Below are positions 8,225 to 16,903 of a stretch of DNA of 64,000 nt, in pieces. This stretch comes from Clostridiales bacterium (lineage in GTDB: Bacteria; Bacillota; Clostridia; Lachnospirales; Lachnospiraceae): the NCBI GenBank assembly GCA_021204025.1, contig JAJQAC010000063.1, forward strand, positions 23,565 through 87,564, written 5' to 3'. Numbering within the stretch: position 1 is the stretch's first letter; each line of letters starts with the position of its first letter. The position numbers were made by a program, and so were the translations under genes. Below the pieces are notes generated by a model that was given only the letters and a program-made list of their open reading frames with translations, was not told the origin of the DNA and searched no databases.

Positions 8225-9208
8225 ATGAGAGAAATTTCGATCAGGGACATTCCTGGTTTTCAGATCGGACAGGAAGAAGATCGGGAAGGGGCAACCGGAT
8301 GTACGGTTATTTTATGTGGAACCGGGGCGACCGCGGGACTGGATGTACGAGGCGGAGGACCTGCGTCGCGGGAGACAGAACTTTTAAAACCAGTGGCAGC
8401 TGCTCAGGCAATCCATGCGGTTGTTCTGGGAGGCGGCAGTGCGTTCGGTCTGGATGCCGCAGGTGGTGTGATGCGATATCTGGAGGAACGGGGAATTGGT
8501 TTTGATGTCGGAGTGACAAAGGTACCGCTGGTCTGCCAGTCAGATATCTTTGATCTGGGAATTGGCAGTGCCCATGTCCGTCCGGATGCAGAGATGGCTT
8601 ATCGTGCCTGCGTAAATGCAGAAAAGGGAAATTATCGTAATGGTAATTACGGCGCAGGGACAGGGGCGACCGTGGGTAAAGTATGTGGAGGCGCATTCGC
8701 GATGAAATCAGGTATCGGAAGCTATGCGGTTCAGAACGGTGATCTGATGGTGGGCGCAGTTGTTGTAGTAAATGCATTGGGCGATGTCTATGACTGGAAA
8801 GACGGAAAAAAGGCAGCCGGGGTGCTAAAAGAAGACAAAAAAAGTTTCCGGGATGCATGTAAAGTGATGTATGAGAGAAATCAGCCGGGAGGAAACCGTT
8901 TTGTAGAGAATACGACAATCGGGGCCGTCATCACCAATGCGGAGTTTAACAAAACGCAGCTTTGCAGGATCGCGTCTTTGGCGCACAATGGTCTTGCCCG
9001 TGCCATACGTCCGGTTCATACATCTGCAGACGGAGACAGTATCTATGCGTTATCTACAGGTGGGTGCCAGGCAGATGCAGATATGGTCGGTACGCTGGCG
9101 GCAGAGGTGATGGCGGAGGCAATTTTAGTCGCTGTTAAAAGCGCGGATGCCGCCTACGGATTTCCCTCCTGGAAAAATTTACAGGAAAATATCATTCAAA
9201 GCGTATGA
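8225..9208 (+). CDS. P1 family peptidase (DmpA/S58-like, N-terminal-nucleophile fold)
   Basis: About 327 residues of a P1/S58 family amidohydrolase. The features are TGCTVILC with GATAGLDVRGG, the glycine-rich VVLGGGSAFGLDAAGGV, GAGTGATVGKV, and the predicted autocleavage/nucleophile region ENTTIGAVITNA, where a Thr or Ser after cleavage would become the new N-terminal nucleophile. DmpA-type relatives release N-terminal amino acids or beta-peptides; the substrate here is unknown. The start at 8225 is preferred over 8186 because GAGGAG lies at 8211-8216, nine bases upstream. Its stop overlaps the cobS start (ATGA), so it is a true member of the cobalamin operon, although it has no established step in that pathway. 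Confidence 0.82.
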   Translation: MREISIRDIPGFQIGQEEDREGATGCTVILCGTGATAGLDVRGGGPASRETELLKPVAAAQAIHAVVLGGGSAFGLDAAGGVMRYLEERGIGFDVGVTKVPLVCQSDIFDLGIGSAHVRPDAEMAYRACVNAEKGNYRNGNYGAGTGATVGKVCGGAFAMKSGIGSYAVQNGDLMVGAVVVVNALGDVYDWKDGKKAAGVLKEDKKSFRDACKVMYERNQPGGNRFVENTTIGAVITNAEFNKTQLCRIASLAHNGLARAIRPVHTSADGDSIYALSTGGCQADADMVGTLAAEVMAEAILVAVKSADAAYGFPSWKNLQENIIQSV

Positions 9209-9999
9209 TGAGACAGGATGAGCAGAGAAAGAAAAACAGAATCCGGTTGTTGGACAGTTTCCGGATTGCGTTTTCTATGTATTCAAAAATTCCGGTTCCG
9301 CAGACCGAATGGACAGAGGATGGAATGCGGTATGCCATGTGCTTCTTTCCGGGCGTAGGGGTCGTGCTGGGATTTGCTGCCGTATGTTTTCATCTGCTAT
9401 CGGTTTTGCTCGGATTCGGAGTGGTCGCGGATGCGTGTCTGGGAACGGTATTGCCGCTCCTTGTCACAGGAGGGATTCATATGGATGGTTTCCTGGATAC
9501 TGTGGACGCGCTGTGTTCGTGGCAGGATCGGGAAAGGAAGCTGGCAATCATGAAGGATCCTCATACAGGAGCTTTCGCTGTTGTTGGGTGCAGTGTTTAT
9601 CTGCTTTGTTATGCAGCAGCGTACAGTGAACTCGGAGCGGGAGCTTTTCCGGCGATTGCGGGAATCCATGTGGGAACCAGAGCACTCAGCGGATGGGCGG
9701 TTGCAGCTTTCCCGAAGGCAAAAAAAGAAGGGCTTGTCAGTACCTTTGCCGGACAGGCGGACATACGCACGGTAAAGATTTCCATGGTGTTATGGGGGTT
9801 GGCGGCGACGGGATATATGGTGGTAACCGCAGGTCCTTTGACGGCAGCCGCGATTTGCCTGACTGGACTTTTATGCCTTGCAGGCTATCACCGGATGGCG
9901 GTAAGGGAGTTTGGAGGAGTAACCGGAGATCTGGCGGGTTTTTTTCTGCAGATCTGTGAATTGATTATGATAGTTGTGCTGGCTTTCCTGGCTTCATAG
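9205..9999 (+). CDS. cobS: Adenosylcobinamide-GDP ribazoletransferase (cobalamin synthase)
   Basis: CobS is an integral membrane enzyme that joins AdoCbi-GDP to alpha-ribazole (phosphate), the last assembly step of cobalamin. The 264-residue protein has the typical start FRIAFSMYSKIPVP, then MCFFPGVGVVLG, the acidic active-site motif GGIHMDGFLDTVDALCSW and REKLAIMKDPHTGAFAV-type sequence (here ERKLAIMKDPHTGAFAVVG), and several hydrophobic helices to the end. It is coupled to the preceding peptidase gene by a 4-base overlap. Confidence 0.94.
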   Translation: MMRQDEQRKKNRIRLLDSFRIAFSMYSKIPVPQTEWTEDGMRYAMCFFPGVGVVLGFAAVCFHLLSVLLGFGVVADACLGTVLPLLVTGGIHMDGFLDTVDALCSWQDRERKLAIMKDPHTGAFAVVGCSVYLLCYAAAYSELGAGAFPAIAGIHVGTRALSGWAVAAFPKAKKEGLVSTFAGQADIRTVKISMVLWGLAATGYMVVTAGPLTAAAICLTGLLCLAGYHRMAVREFGGVTGDLAGFFLQICELIMIVVLAFLAS

Positions 10000-10043
10000 G
10001 GAAGCAGAAAGGGATTTTACAGACAAACAGGAAGGTGTCTGAG

Positions 10044-10436
10044 ATGATTTTGGTGATCGGAGGAGTAAGTCAGGGAAAGGAACGGTTCGCCAGAGAACTT
10101 CTTTGCGCGGGTGATGAAAAAAATTATGAAAAAAAGATGGCACGCGGTGGACGCGATCTTCCGGAAGCAGTATTTCAGAAGCCGTATGTGTCGGGATATC
10201 ATGAGATGATTCGTGATCTGTTAAAAGAAGGGAAGGATCCGGACAGATTTACCCGAAAGCTGATTCAGGCAGAGCCTGAACTGATTATTATGGATGAGGT
10301 TGGCAGCGGGATCGTGCCGATCTCCCGCGATGAGCGTGAGTATCGGGAAGCCGTGGGCAGGGCGGGACAGCTGCTGGCGGCGCATGCGACGCAGGTTTAC
10401 CGGGTCATATGTGGGATCGGTATCCGTATTAAATGA
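10044..10436 (+). CDS. Short CobU-like protein with degraded P-loop
   Basis: This 130-residue protein begins MILVIGGVSQGKERFA, which aligns with the CobU P-loop but has Glu in place of the expected Ser/Thr after GK. It lacks the histidine-containing KHR segment. The C-terminal half is canonical: IIMDEVGSGIVPISRDERE, VGRAGQLLAAHATQVYRV and CGIGIRIK. It is about 45 residues shorter than CobU. The ATG at 10044 is chosen over GTG 10035 because AGGAAGG ends right at 10034. It sits between cobS and cbiB, so a role in nucleotide-loop assembly is likely. Whether it is an enzyme, a partner of the first CobU or a relic cannot be told from sequence. Confidence 0.75.
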   Translation: MILVIGGVSQGKERFARELLCAGDEKNYEKKMARGGRDLPEAVFQKPYVSGYHEMIRDLLKEGKDPDRFTRKLIQAEPELIIMDEVGSGIVPISRDEREYREAVGRAGQLLAAHATQVYRVICGIGIRIK

Positions 10437-10454
10437 GCGGACAGAGGAGTACGT

Positions 10455-11435
10455 ATGATATATGAAATGACGGCGGCAATCTGGATGGGATTTGTGATGG
10501 ACCTGATCGTGGGTGATCCGCAGGGATGGCCGCATCTGGTGCGCCTGATCGGCTGGATGATTCAAAAACTCGAAATCATACTGAGAAAGCATTTCCCCGG
10601 AACAAAGGCGGGACAACTTGCGGCGGGAAGAGAAATCGTGATCCTGGTGCTGATGGCGACTGCTATTGGCGGTGTCGGACTTTTGCGGATATCAGACAGG
10701 ATTCACCCGCTGATTTGTTTTATCGTATCGGTATTTTTATGCTGGCAGGTGCTTGCGGCAAAGTCTCTCTATGTGGAAAGTGGTAAGGTATGGCAGATGT
10801 TTCAGCAGTCGGATATGGAGGGCGCGCGCGCTGCGGTATCCATGATTGTCGGGAGGGACACGGATTGTCTGGATCAGGCGGGAATTATCCGGGCGGCAAT
10901 TGAGACGGTCGCTGAGAATGCTTCCGACGGTGTTGTGGCTCCGCTTTTTTATCTTTTTTTGCTGGGTCCGCTCGGGGGGATTCTGTATAAGGCGGTTAAT
11001 ACGATGGATTCCATGATCGGTTATCAAAATGAGACATACCGTTACTTTGGCAGAGCAGCAGCAAAAACGGATGATCTGTTAAACTGGATTCCTTCGCGGC
11101 TGTCCGCTCTTTTGATGATCCTGGCTGCCTGGCTTTTACCTGGGTACGACGGTGCGGCTGCCTGGCGGATCTGGAGGCGCGACCGGCATAACCATCAGAG
11201 TCCGAATTCTGCACAGACGGAAGCAGCCTGCGCCGGGGCGCTGCATCTGATGCTGGCAGGAGATGCCTGGTATTTTGGAGAACTTCATCACAAACCAACG
11301 ATTGGAGATCCCGACAGAGAAGCAAAAGCAGATGATATCAGGAAAGCGGGCAGATTGATGCTTATGACGGCATTTCTGGCGCTGATTTTTTTCACTGCGT
11401 CATCGGTGATTCTGAGGGGAGGCGTTAAGATATGA
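10455..11435 (+). CDS. cbiB: Adenosylcobinamide-phosphate synthase
   Basis: CbiB is a membrane protein that attaches aminopropanol (phosphate) to adenosylcobyric acid. The 326-residue product shows the family features MDLIVGDPQGWPHLVRLIG near the N-terminus, ESGKVWQMF, IVGRDTDCLDQAGIIRAAIE, TVAENASDGVVAPLFY, NTMDSMIGYQNE, and the late SPNSAQTEAACAGAL. Four to five hydrophobic helices are visible. It overlaps cobD by 4 bases (ATGA), which fits because CobD makes the aminopropanol phosphate that CbiB uses. Confidence 0.94.
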   Translation: MIYEMTAAIWMGFVMDLIVGDPQGWPHLVRLIGWMIQKLEIILRKHFPGTKAGQLAAGREIVILVLMATAIGGVGLLRISDRIHPLICFIVSVFLCWQVLAAKSLYVESGKVWQMFQQSDMEGARAAVSMIVGRDTDCLDQAGIIRAAIETVAENASDGVVAPLFYLFLLGPLGGILYKAVNTMDSMIGYQNETYRYFGRAAAKTDDLLNWIPSRLSALLMILAAWLLPGYDGAAAWRIWRRDRHNHQSPNSAQTEAACAGALHLMLAGDAWYFGELHHKPTIGDPDREAKADDIRKAGRLMLMTAFLALIFFTASSVILRGGVKI

Positions 11436-12493
11436 CGGCTGTTCGACACGGCGGAGACATTTACCGTAATCAGGTTCGGCTGGATTATTCCGTGAACTGC
11501 AATCCGCTTGGTATGCCGGATCCGGTAAAGGAGGCTTTGTGTTGTTCTGTAGAGTCATGGGCTGCTTACCCCGATATGTATTGCGATGAACTTCGAGAAA
11601 AACTGGCGGAAAAACTCGCAGTTAAAAAAGAATGGATTTTATGCGGCAATGGAGCTGCCGGATTGATCTATGATCTGGCGGCAGCGTTACGTCCGCAAAA
11701 GGCAAGGCTGCCGGTCCCATCGTTTACCGAGTATGAAGCGGCACTTCAGGGCACAGGATGCGCGGTATTTTATGAAAAGACGCGGAAAGAAGAGGGCTTC
11801 AGGCTGGATATAGAGGCATACCGGAAGAATATTTCGGAAGATACCGATCTGGTATTTGTGTGTAATCCTAATAATCCAAACGGATCTGCGGTAAATGCAC
11901 AGGAGGTGCGGGAGTTAGCTGATACATGTCGGGAAAAAGGTGCGATACTTCTGGTTGACGAATGTTTTGCGGAATTGACCGGGGAACCCCAGCGCTACAG
12001 TGTAGTATCGGCGTGTGAAAAAAATCCGAATCTTGTGGTTCTGCGGGCGTTTACCAAGACGTTTGCGATGGCAGGTCTGCGCCTGGGATATCTGGTTACT
12101 TCAGACAGAAATCTGCTGAAAGAGATACAAAGACAGCGACAGCCGTGGAATGTGTCCGTCCCCGCGCAGATCGCCGGAGTAGCGGCATTGTCTGATGGGT
12201 CTGAGAATTATCTGAAAGAGTCACGCGAACTGATCACGCAGGAGCGGAAATATCTGACAGAGAGACTTGCCGCGATGGGATTTACCGTTTTCCCATCGGC
12301 GGCCAATTATCTGATGTTTGAAAGTTCGATGCCGGATCTTTATGAAAAATGTCTGAATTACGGACTGCTGATTCGTAACTGCTCGGATTATCTGGGCCTG
12401 ACAGAAGGTTATTATAGGATCAGCGTTCGTACACGAAGGGAAAATGATGAGATGCTCGATATTTTCAGAAAGATCCTGACGGCTCATCCCTGA
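11432..12493 (+). CDS. cobD: Threonine-phosphate decarboxylase (CobD-like aminotransferase fold)
   Basis: This PLP enzyme makes (R)-1-amino-2-propanol O-2-phosphate from L-threonine-O-3-phosphate. The 353-residue protein starts with HGGDIYRNQVRLDYSVNCNP, which is CobD-like rather than HisC-like. It carries FVCNPNNPNG, LVDECFAELTG and the Schiff-base lysine in RAFTKTFAMAGLRLGY. It is the last gene of the cobalamin operon, and its final 10 bases overlap the 3' end of the convergent CYTH gene. No terminator hairpin is visible at the junction. Confidence 0.92.
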   Translation: MTAVRHGGDIYRNQVRLDYSVNCNPLGMPDPVKEALCCSVESWAAYPDMYCDELREKLAEKLAVKKEWILCGNGAAGLIYDLAAALRPQKARLPVPSFTEYEAALQGTGCAVFYEKTRKEEGFRLDIEAYRKNISEDTDLVFVCNPNNPNGSAVNAQEVRELADTCREKGAILLVDECFAELTGEPQRYSVVSACEKNPNLVVLRAFTKTFAMAGLRLGYLVTSDRNLLKEIQRQRQPWNVSVPAQIAGVAALSDGSENYLKESRELITQERKYLTERLAAMGFTVFPSAANYLMFESSMPDLYEKCLNYGLLIRNCSDYLGLTEGYYRISVRTRRENDEMLDIFRKILTAHP

Positions 12494-12930
12494 CTCAGTC
12501 TGCTGTTCTGGTATTCTCCGGTGAAGGTTACATCCCTGCCGAACCAATGTGGAGGAGTGAAGGACAGCGCCATTTCTTTAGAAGGAAATTCTACTTCAGC
12601 GAGTATCAGACCGGTGTAGTTCCCTGAGAAAACATCCAGTTCGATGGTAAGTCCGGAGTTTTCGAGAGGAATCAGATATCTCTTTTTGGTGAGAATCCGG
12701 CCGTCTGCCTTGGCAAGCAGATGGATGTAAGCCTCTTTTGTGAGAGGAAGATTAGCTTCTTCGCGCGTGAGGAGTCCGCTGGATTTGTAGGTCAGATAGT
12801 AGTCGTTATCGGAGCGGCGGATCCGTACAACCGGGGAGATGCAAAGATAAGCCTGTTCGATTTCGTGACAGGGAAAATTCTGATAGTCAGCGGGTGGTGT
12901 GTCAATGAGATATTTTCGTTCAATTTCCAT
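12484..12930 (-). CDS. CYTH domain protein (triphosphate tunnel enzyme family)
   Basis: About 148 residues. The N-terminal MEIERKYLI is the E-x-E-x-K signature of the CYTH superfamily, whose members hydrolyse inorganic triphosphate or act on triphosphate-containing substrates. Further on, VVRIRR, YYLTYKSSG, ILTKKRYLIPL and IELDVFSGNYTGLILAEVEF give the alternating charged strands of the tunnel. The ATG at 12930 is chosen because GAGG lies just upstream on the minus strand; the longer frame would start at 12951 inside that site. It is one of only two minus-strand genes and converges on cobD with a 10-base overlap. The substrate is unknown. Confidence 0.88.
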   Translation of the reverse strand: MEIERKYLIDTPPADYQNFPCHEIEQAYLCISPVVRIRRSDNDYYLTYKSSGLLTREEANLPLTKEAYIHLLAKADGRILTKKRYLIPLENSGLTIELDVFSGNYTGLILAEVEFPSKEMALSFTPPHWFGRDVTFTGEYQNSRLSQG

Positions 12931-12960
12931 AAGTTGTTTACCTCGTATCATTATCGTTTT

Positions 12961-12993
12961 TTATTTCATAGGAAAGCGCGTCCTATGAAATAA
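12961..12993. repeat. Perfect 13-bp palindrome with 7-base loop upstream of the CYTH gene
   Basis: The arms 12961-12973 and 12981-12993 are perfectly complementary, with loop AAGCGCG between. The hairpin lies about 30 bases upstream of the CYTH start on its template side, so it could be an operator or a dispersed hairpin repeat. It has no T-run typical of a terminator for either strand. Confidence 0.75.
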
Positions 12994-13013
12994 AAAGTCT
13001 CCGACGGATCGCA

Positions 13014-13087
13014 CTGCGGCGGAGTGGAATTATGTCGCTAAAGCGACTCGCCGCAGGCGGAGAATCCTGCTTTGCAGGATTCTTTTT
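13014..13087 (+). terminator. Nested hairpin plus terminator-like cassette upstream of tig
   Basis: CTGCGGCG (13014-13021) pairs with CGCCGCAG (13049-13056) around an inner GTCGC/GCGAC hairpin. Next comes GAATCCTGC (13062-13070), TTT, GCAGGATTC (13074-13082) and TTTTT. The second hairpin has the form of a rho-independent terminator and recurs almost identically at 42797-42822. The rest of 12931-13303 (373 bases without a gene) is A/T-rich and ends with a TATAAT at about 13235, a likely -10 for tig with only a weak -35. No convincing small gene is present. Confidence 0.6.
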
Positions 13088-13303
13088 CATAATAACCCGG
13101 ATTACGAAAAAGGAAAAGAGAAAACCGGATTTTTTTGAAAAAACATATCTCCGACACAAAAAAACCTGCAAAAAGTCACAAAAAACGTTGATAAACATGA
13201 AAAAAGGTACTGGTAATTGCAAATAAACTATGTTATAATAAGCATTTGAAGTGTGGCGTCTTGCCGTGACAGCCATACATTAATTTAGGAGGAACCCCAT
13301 ATT

Positions 13304-14590
13304 ATGAGTTTACAAGTCGAAAAATTAGAAAAAAACATGGCAAAACTGACCGTGGAAGTATCGGCAGAGCAGTTCGAAGAAGCTCTTAAAACTTCCTATA
13401 TCAAAAATAAAAACAGATTTAGTGTACCAGGATTTCGTAAGGGCAAAGTTCCTCAGTCATTGGTGGAAAAAATGTACGGCGAAGAAGTCCTGTATGAGGA
13501 CGCAATTAATGAAGCTTTAAATCGTACGTATTCAGATGCTGCGGAAGAGAGCGGACTTGAGATTGTTTCCCGGCCGGAGATCGATGTGACGCAGGTTAAG
13601 AAGGGACAGCCGATGATTTATACGGCTACAGTAGCCGTGAAGCCTGAGGTTACACTGGGCGAATATAAGGGCATTGAGGTGGAGAGAGCAAAGCCGGAAG
13701 TGACAGATGCTGATATCGAAGCTGAGATCAAAAAAGCGCAGGATCAGAATTCACGGCTGATAGCGGTAGAGGATCGTCCGGTTGCGGATGGTGATCAGAC
13801 GGTAATTGATTTTGCCGGCTCCGTTGACGGAACCGCTTTTGAAGGCGGCACGGCGGAAGATTATCCTCTGACGATCGGTTCGCATTCCTTTATCGAAGGC
13901 TTCGAAGAGCAGATCATAGGCATGAGCCTGAATGAGGAGAAGGATATTGAGGTAACCTTCCCGGAAAATTATCACGCAGCGGATCTGGCGGGTAAACCTG
14001 CAGTATTTAAGGTAAAGGTGAAAGAAATCAAAGTGAAGGAACTTCCGGAAGTGGACGATGAGTTCGCCAGCGAGGTTTCTGATTTTGAAACGCTGGATGA
14101 ATATAAGGCGGATTTGCGTGAGAAACTGGAAAAGACGAAACAGGCCCAGGCCACAGCTGAAAATGAGAATAATGTCGTTGCAAAGGTAGTAGAGAACGCT
14201 TCCATGGATATTCCGGAGGCGATGATTGATCTGCAGGTGGACAATATGATTGATGACTATGCAGCCAATATGCGTCGGCAGGGGTTGAGTCTGGAGCAGT
14301 ATTTCCAGTTTACCGGTATGACGATGGAACAGCTGCGGGATGAGGTTCGTCCGGAAGCGCAGCAGAGGATCCGTACCCGTCTGGTACTGGAAGCGGTAGT
14401 CGCGGCGGAAAAGATTGAGGCTTCCGATGAGTCGGTTGAGGAAGAACTGAAAAAGATGGCCGAGCGCTATAAGATGGAGCCGGATCAGGTAAAAGAGTCC
14501 ATGGGAGATCGTGGCATCGAGAGAATGAAGGAAGATCTGGCGATCCAGGAAGCAGTTGATTTCCTGGTAGCGGAAGCAAAGCTGGTTTAA
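13304..14590 (+). CDS. tig: Trigger factor, ribosome-associated chaperone / peptidyl-prolyl isomerase
   Basis: Trigger factor binds near the ribosome exit tunnel and folds nascent chains. The 428-residue protein has the N-terminal ribosome-binding domain with the signature GFRKGKVP at about residues 44-51. An FKBP-type PPIase domain follows at about 155-240 (VADGDQTVIDFAGSVDG, FIEGFEEQIIGM), then the long helical C-terminal domain. AGGAGG lies 9-14 bases before the ATG. It is followed by its own terminator, then clpP and clpX, the usual tig-clpP-clpX order in Firmicutes. Confidence 0.97.
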   Translation: MSLQVEKLEKNMAKLTVEVSAEQFEEALKTSYIKNKNRFSVPGFRKGKVPQSLVEKMYGEEVLYEDAINEALNRTYSDAAEESGLEIVSRPEIDVTQVKKGQPMIYTATVAVKPEVTLGEYKGIEVERAKPEVTDADIEAEIKKAQDQNSRLIAVEDRPVADGDQTVIDFAGSVDGTAFEGGTAEDYPLTIGSHSFIEGFEEQIIGMSLNEEKDIEVTFPENYHAADLAGKPAVFKVKVKEIKVKELPEVDDEFASEVSDFETLDEYKADLREKLEKTKQAQATAENENNVVAKVVENASMDIPEAMIDLQVDNMIDDYAANMRRQGLSLEQYFQFTGMTMEQLRDEVRPEAQQRIRTRLVLEAVVAAEKIEASDESVEEELKKMAERYKMEPDQVKESMGDRGIERMKEDLAIQEAVDFLVAEAKLV

Positions 14591-14610
14591 TGCGCAAAAG
14601 GGCGTACAGG

Positions 14611-14639
14611 GGGAGTCCCGCAGGCGGAACTCCCTTTTT
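14611..14639 (+). terminator. Rho-independent terminator after tig
   Basis: GGGAGT (14611-14616) pairs with ACTCCC (14629-14634), extended inward by CCG/CGG, and is followed by TTTTT. One C-A mismatch interrupts the stem. It would allow partial separation of tig from clpP. Confidence 0.75.
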
Positions 14640-14668
14640 ACCATCATAAGATTTATGGAGGTTTTAAA

Positions 14669-15250
14669 ATGAGTCTGGTACCTTATGTAATTGAATCTAC
14701 CAGCAGAGGCGAGAGATCCTATGATATTTATTCCCGCCTGCTGAAAGAACGGATTATTTTTCTTGGCGAGGAAGTCAATGATGTCACAGCAAGCCTGATC
14801 GTGGCTCAGCTCCTTTTCCTGGAGTCAGAGGATCCAGGTAAGGATATTAATCTCTATATCAACAGTCCGGGCGGCTCTGTGACAGCAGGCATGGCAATCT
14901 ATGATACCATGAATTACATTAAGTGTGATGTCTCAACGGTCTGCATTGGCATGGCTGCCAGTATGGGCGCGTTTCTGCTGGCCGGCGGTGCGAAGGGCAA
15001 ACGTTTTGCTTTGCCGAATGCGGAAGTTATGATCCATCAGCCTTCCGGCGGCGCCCAGGGACAGGCAACGGAGATCCAGATCGTGGCGGAGAAAATTTTA
15101 CAGACGAAGAAAAAACTGAATGAAATTCTCGCGGCAAATACCGGGCAGCCGTATGAGGTGATCTGCCGGGATACGGAGCGTGATCATTATATGACTGCTG
15201 AGGAGGCAAAAGAGTATGGCTTGATTGATCAGGTGATTTCGAGTCATTAG
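14669..15250 (+). CDS. clpP: ATP-dependent Clp protease proteolytic subunit
   Basis: ClpP is the barrel-shaped serine peptidase that degrades substrates unfolded by ClpX or ClpC. The 193-residue protein has the catalytic serine in [11 protein letters not shown] (about residue 97), the histidine in MIHQPSGG and the aspartate in [12 protein letters not shown]. The oligomerisation and entry-pore segment [11 protein letters not shown] is intact. GGAGG stands before the ATG. clpX follows 19 bases later, so the pair forms one transcription unit. Confidence 0.97.
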   Translation: MSLVPYVIESTSRGERSYDIYSRLLKERIIFLGEEVNDVTASLIVAQLLFLESEDPGKDINLYINSPGGSVTAGMAIYDTMNYIKCDVSTVCIGMAASMGAFLLAGGAKGKRFALPNAEVMIHQPSGGAQGQATEIQIVAEKILQTKKKLNEILAANTGQPYEVICRDTERDHYMTAEEAKEYGLIDQVISSH

Positions 15251-15269
15251 AAAGGACTGAGGTGTTGAT

Positions 15270-16571
15270 ATGCCGAATAGAATTGACGAAAAAGTCAGAT
15301 GCTCTTTCTGTGGGAAAAGCCAGGATCAGGTCAGGAAACTGATTTCCGGGATGAGTAAGGTATATATCTGCGATGAATGTGTGGAGTTATGCGGAGAGAT
15401 CCTGGAAGAGGATGAGGATGAAGGAGAATCTTCGATTCCGGATCTGAACGGAATTAATCTGCTTAAGCCAAAGGAAATCAAAAGTTTTCTCGACGAGTAT
15501 GTGATTGGACAGGATATGGCGAAGAAGGCGCTTTCCGTAGCGGTGTACAATCATTATAAGCGTATTACGTCGATGAGAGACATGGATGTTGAGGTGCAGA
15601 AAAGTAATATTCTGATGCTGGGACCGACTGGTTCCGGTAAGACCTATCTTGCGCAGACACTTGCCAGGGTTTTAAATGTACCGTTTGCGATTGCCGATGC
15701 AACCGCGCTTACAGAGGCCGGATATGTCGGTGAAGATGTAGAAAATATTCTGCTGAAGCTGATTCAGGCAGCCGAATATGACATCAGTCGTGCGGAATAT
15801 GGCATTATCTATATCGATGAAATTGATAAAATTACCAAGAAATCCGAAAATGTCTCTATTACGCGAGACGTATCCGGAGAGGGGGTACAGCAGGCTCTTC
15901 TGAAGATTCTGGAGGGGACGCTGGCAAGCGTGCCACCTCAGGGCGGTAGAAAGCATCCTCATCAGGAATTACTTCAGATTGATACGACCAATATTCTGTT
16001 TATCTGTGGCGGTGCTTTTGATGGTCTGGAAAAGATTATCGAACGGCGTCTCAGCACTGGTTCGATCGGATTTAATGCAGAGATTGTGGATCGGAACCAC
16101 ACAGATATTGATGAGCTTTTAAAACAGGTTGAGCCTCAGGATCTGGTCAAATTCGGACTGATTCCAGAGTTTATCGGCCGCGTACCGGTGACGGTATCGC
16201 TGAATTCGCTGGATGAAAATGCACTGATGCGGATTCTGACAGAGCCAAAGAATGCTTTAACCAAACAGTATCAGAAATTATTTGAGATCGACGATGTCAA
16301 ACTGGATTTCACCCCGGAGGCGTTGCGGGAAGTTGCTCATCAGGCGGTGGAGCGCAAGACCGGTGCGAGAGGACTCCGGTCAATACTGGAAGACGTTATG
16401 ATGGATTTGATGTATGAGATTCCGTCGGATAATACGATCGGCATGTGTACAGTCTCCCGGGATGCCGTATTAAAGAAGTGTCCTCCGGATTTAATCTATC
16501 GTGATCAGACTGTGCCAAAGAAATCCTTTGTACAGCGATTTAAGAAAGAAAAGACGGGTGAGATTGCGTAA
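15270..16571 (+). CDS. clpX: ATP-dependent Clp protease ATPase subunit ClpX
   Basis: ClpX is the AAA+ unfoldase that feeds ClpP. The 433-residue protein has the N-terminal four-cysteine zinc-binding domain ([11 protein letters not shown] ... [10 protein letters not shown]), Walker A GPTGSGKT, Walker [11 protein letters not shown], the pore loop GYVGEDVE and the IGF loop of ClpP-binding proteins ([10 protein letters not shown] at about residue 263). Sensor-2 is in the KTGARGLRS segment. It is followed by a strong hairpin terminator. Confidence 0.97.
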   Translation: MPNRIDEKVRCSFCGKSQDQVRKLISGMSKVYICDECVELCGEILEEDEDEGESSIPDLNGINLLKPKEIKSFLDEYVIGQDMAKKALSVAVYNHYKRITSMRDMDVEVQKSNILMLGPTGSGKTYLAQTLARVLNVPFAIADATALTEAGYVGEDVENILLKLIQAAEYDISRAEYGIIYIDEIDKITKKSENVSITRDVSGEGVQQALLKILEGTLASVPPQGGRKHPHQELLQIDTTNILFICGGAFDGLEKIIERRLSTGSIGFNAEIVDRNHTDIDELLKQVEPQDLVKFGLIPEFIGRVPVTVSLNSLDENALMRILTEPKNALTKQYQKLFEIDDVKLDFTPEALREVAHQAVERKTGARGLRSILEDVMMDLMYEIPSDNTIGMCTVSRDAVLKKCPPDLIYRDQTVPKKSFVQRFKKEKTGEIA

Positions 16572-16606
16572 AACAAAATGGGAGCGTTCTGCTCCCTTTT
16601 GTTTTA
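16570..16606. terminator. Strong, possibly bidirectional terminator after clpX
   Basis: GGGAGC (16580-16585) and GCTCCC (16591-16596) form a hairpin with loop GTTCT. It is flanked by an A-rich 5' arm (AAAACAAAAT) and a T-rich 3' arm (TTTTGTTTT) that also pair. The form is that of an intrinsic terminator. Confidence 0.85.
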
Positions 16607-16858
16607 TGCGCAGGGCCGGGTAAGGAATTTTTGCGGCTGATGCCGCACCCGGCCCGCGCGGCGAGTATGAGGCGAAAAAGCTGCCTCCTACTCGATCGCA
16701 CGGGCGGGTATGGAAATTTTGCAGCTGACGCTGCATCCGGTCTACGCTCCGCTTCGGTCGTTGCTAAACGGTTCTGTGTGCCGGTGGCACACGTTAAGAA
16801 CCGACTGAAACGAAGTGTAGATGCCACTGGCACACAGCAACCGCGCGGCGGGTAGGAC
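16606..16858. repeat. Modular dispersed repeat, copy 1 (modules a, b and c)
   Basis: Fills the 332-base gap between clpX and lon. Module a (about 16610-16660) is a GGCCGGGTAAGGAATTTTTG block closed by CACCCGGCCCGCG. Module b (about 16660-16697) is a GAGTATGAGGCGAAAAAG hairpin ending in CCTCCTACTCGAT. Module c (about 16700-16850) contains TGGAAATTTTGCAGCTGACG, CGCTCCGCTTCGGTCGTTGC, the palindrome TGTGCCGGTGGCACA and a closing GCCACTGGCACACAGCAACC. The same modules recur at 28118-28226 (a, b) and 38353-38575 (c, b), in different order. Small minus-strand frames here are shared with the other copies and are explained by the repeat. Confidence 0.85.
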
Positions 16859-16903
16859 GCGAAAATAAGATTTGGAAGACGAATGATACAAGGAGGGAAA
16901 AGG

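Noticed and set aside
13032..13226. Short + strand frame of 64 codons upstream of tig
   Set aside because: It runs through the terminator-like hairpin and A-rich DNA, is Lys-rich and has no ribosome site.
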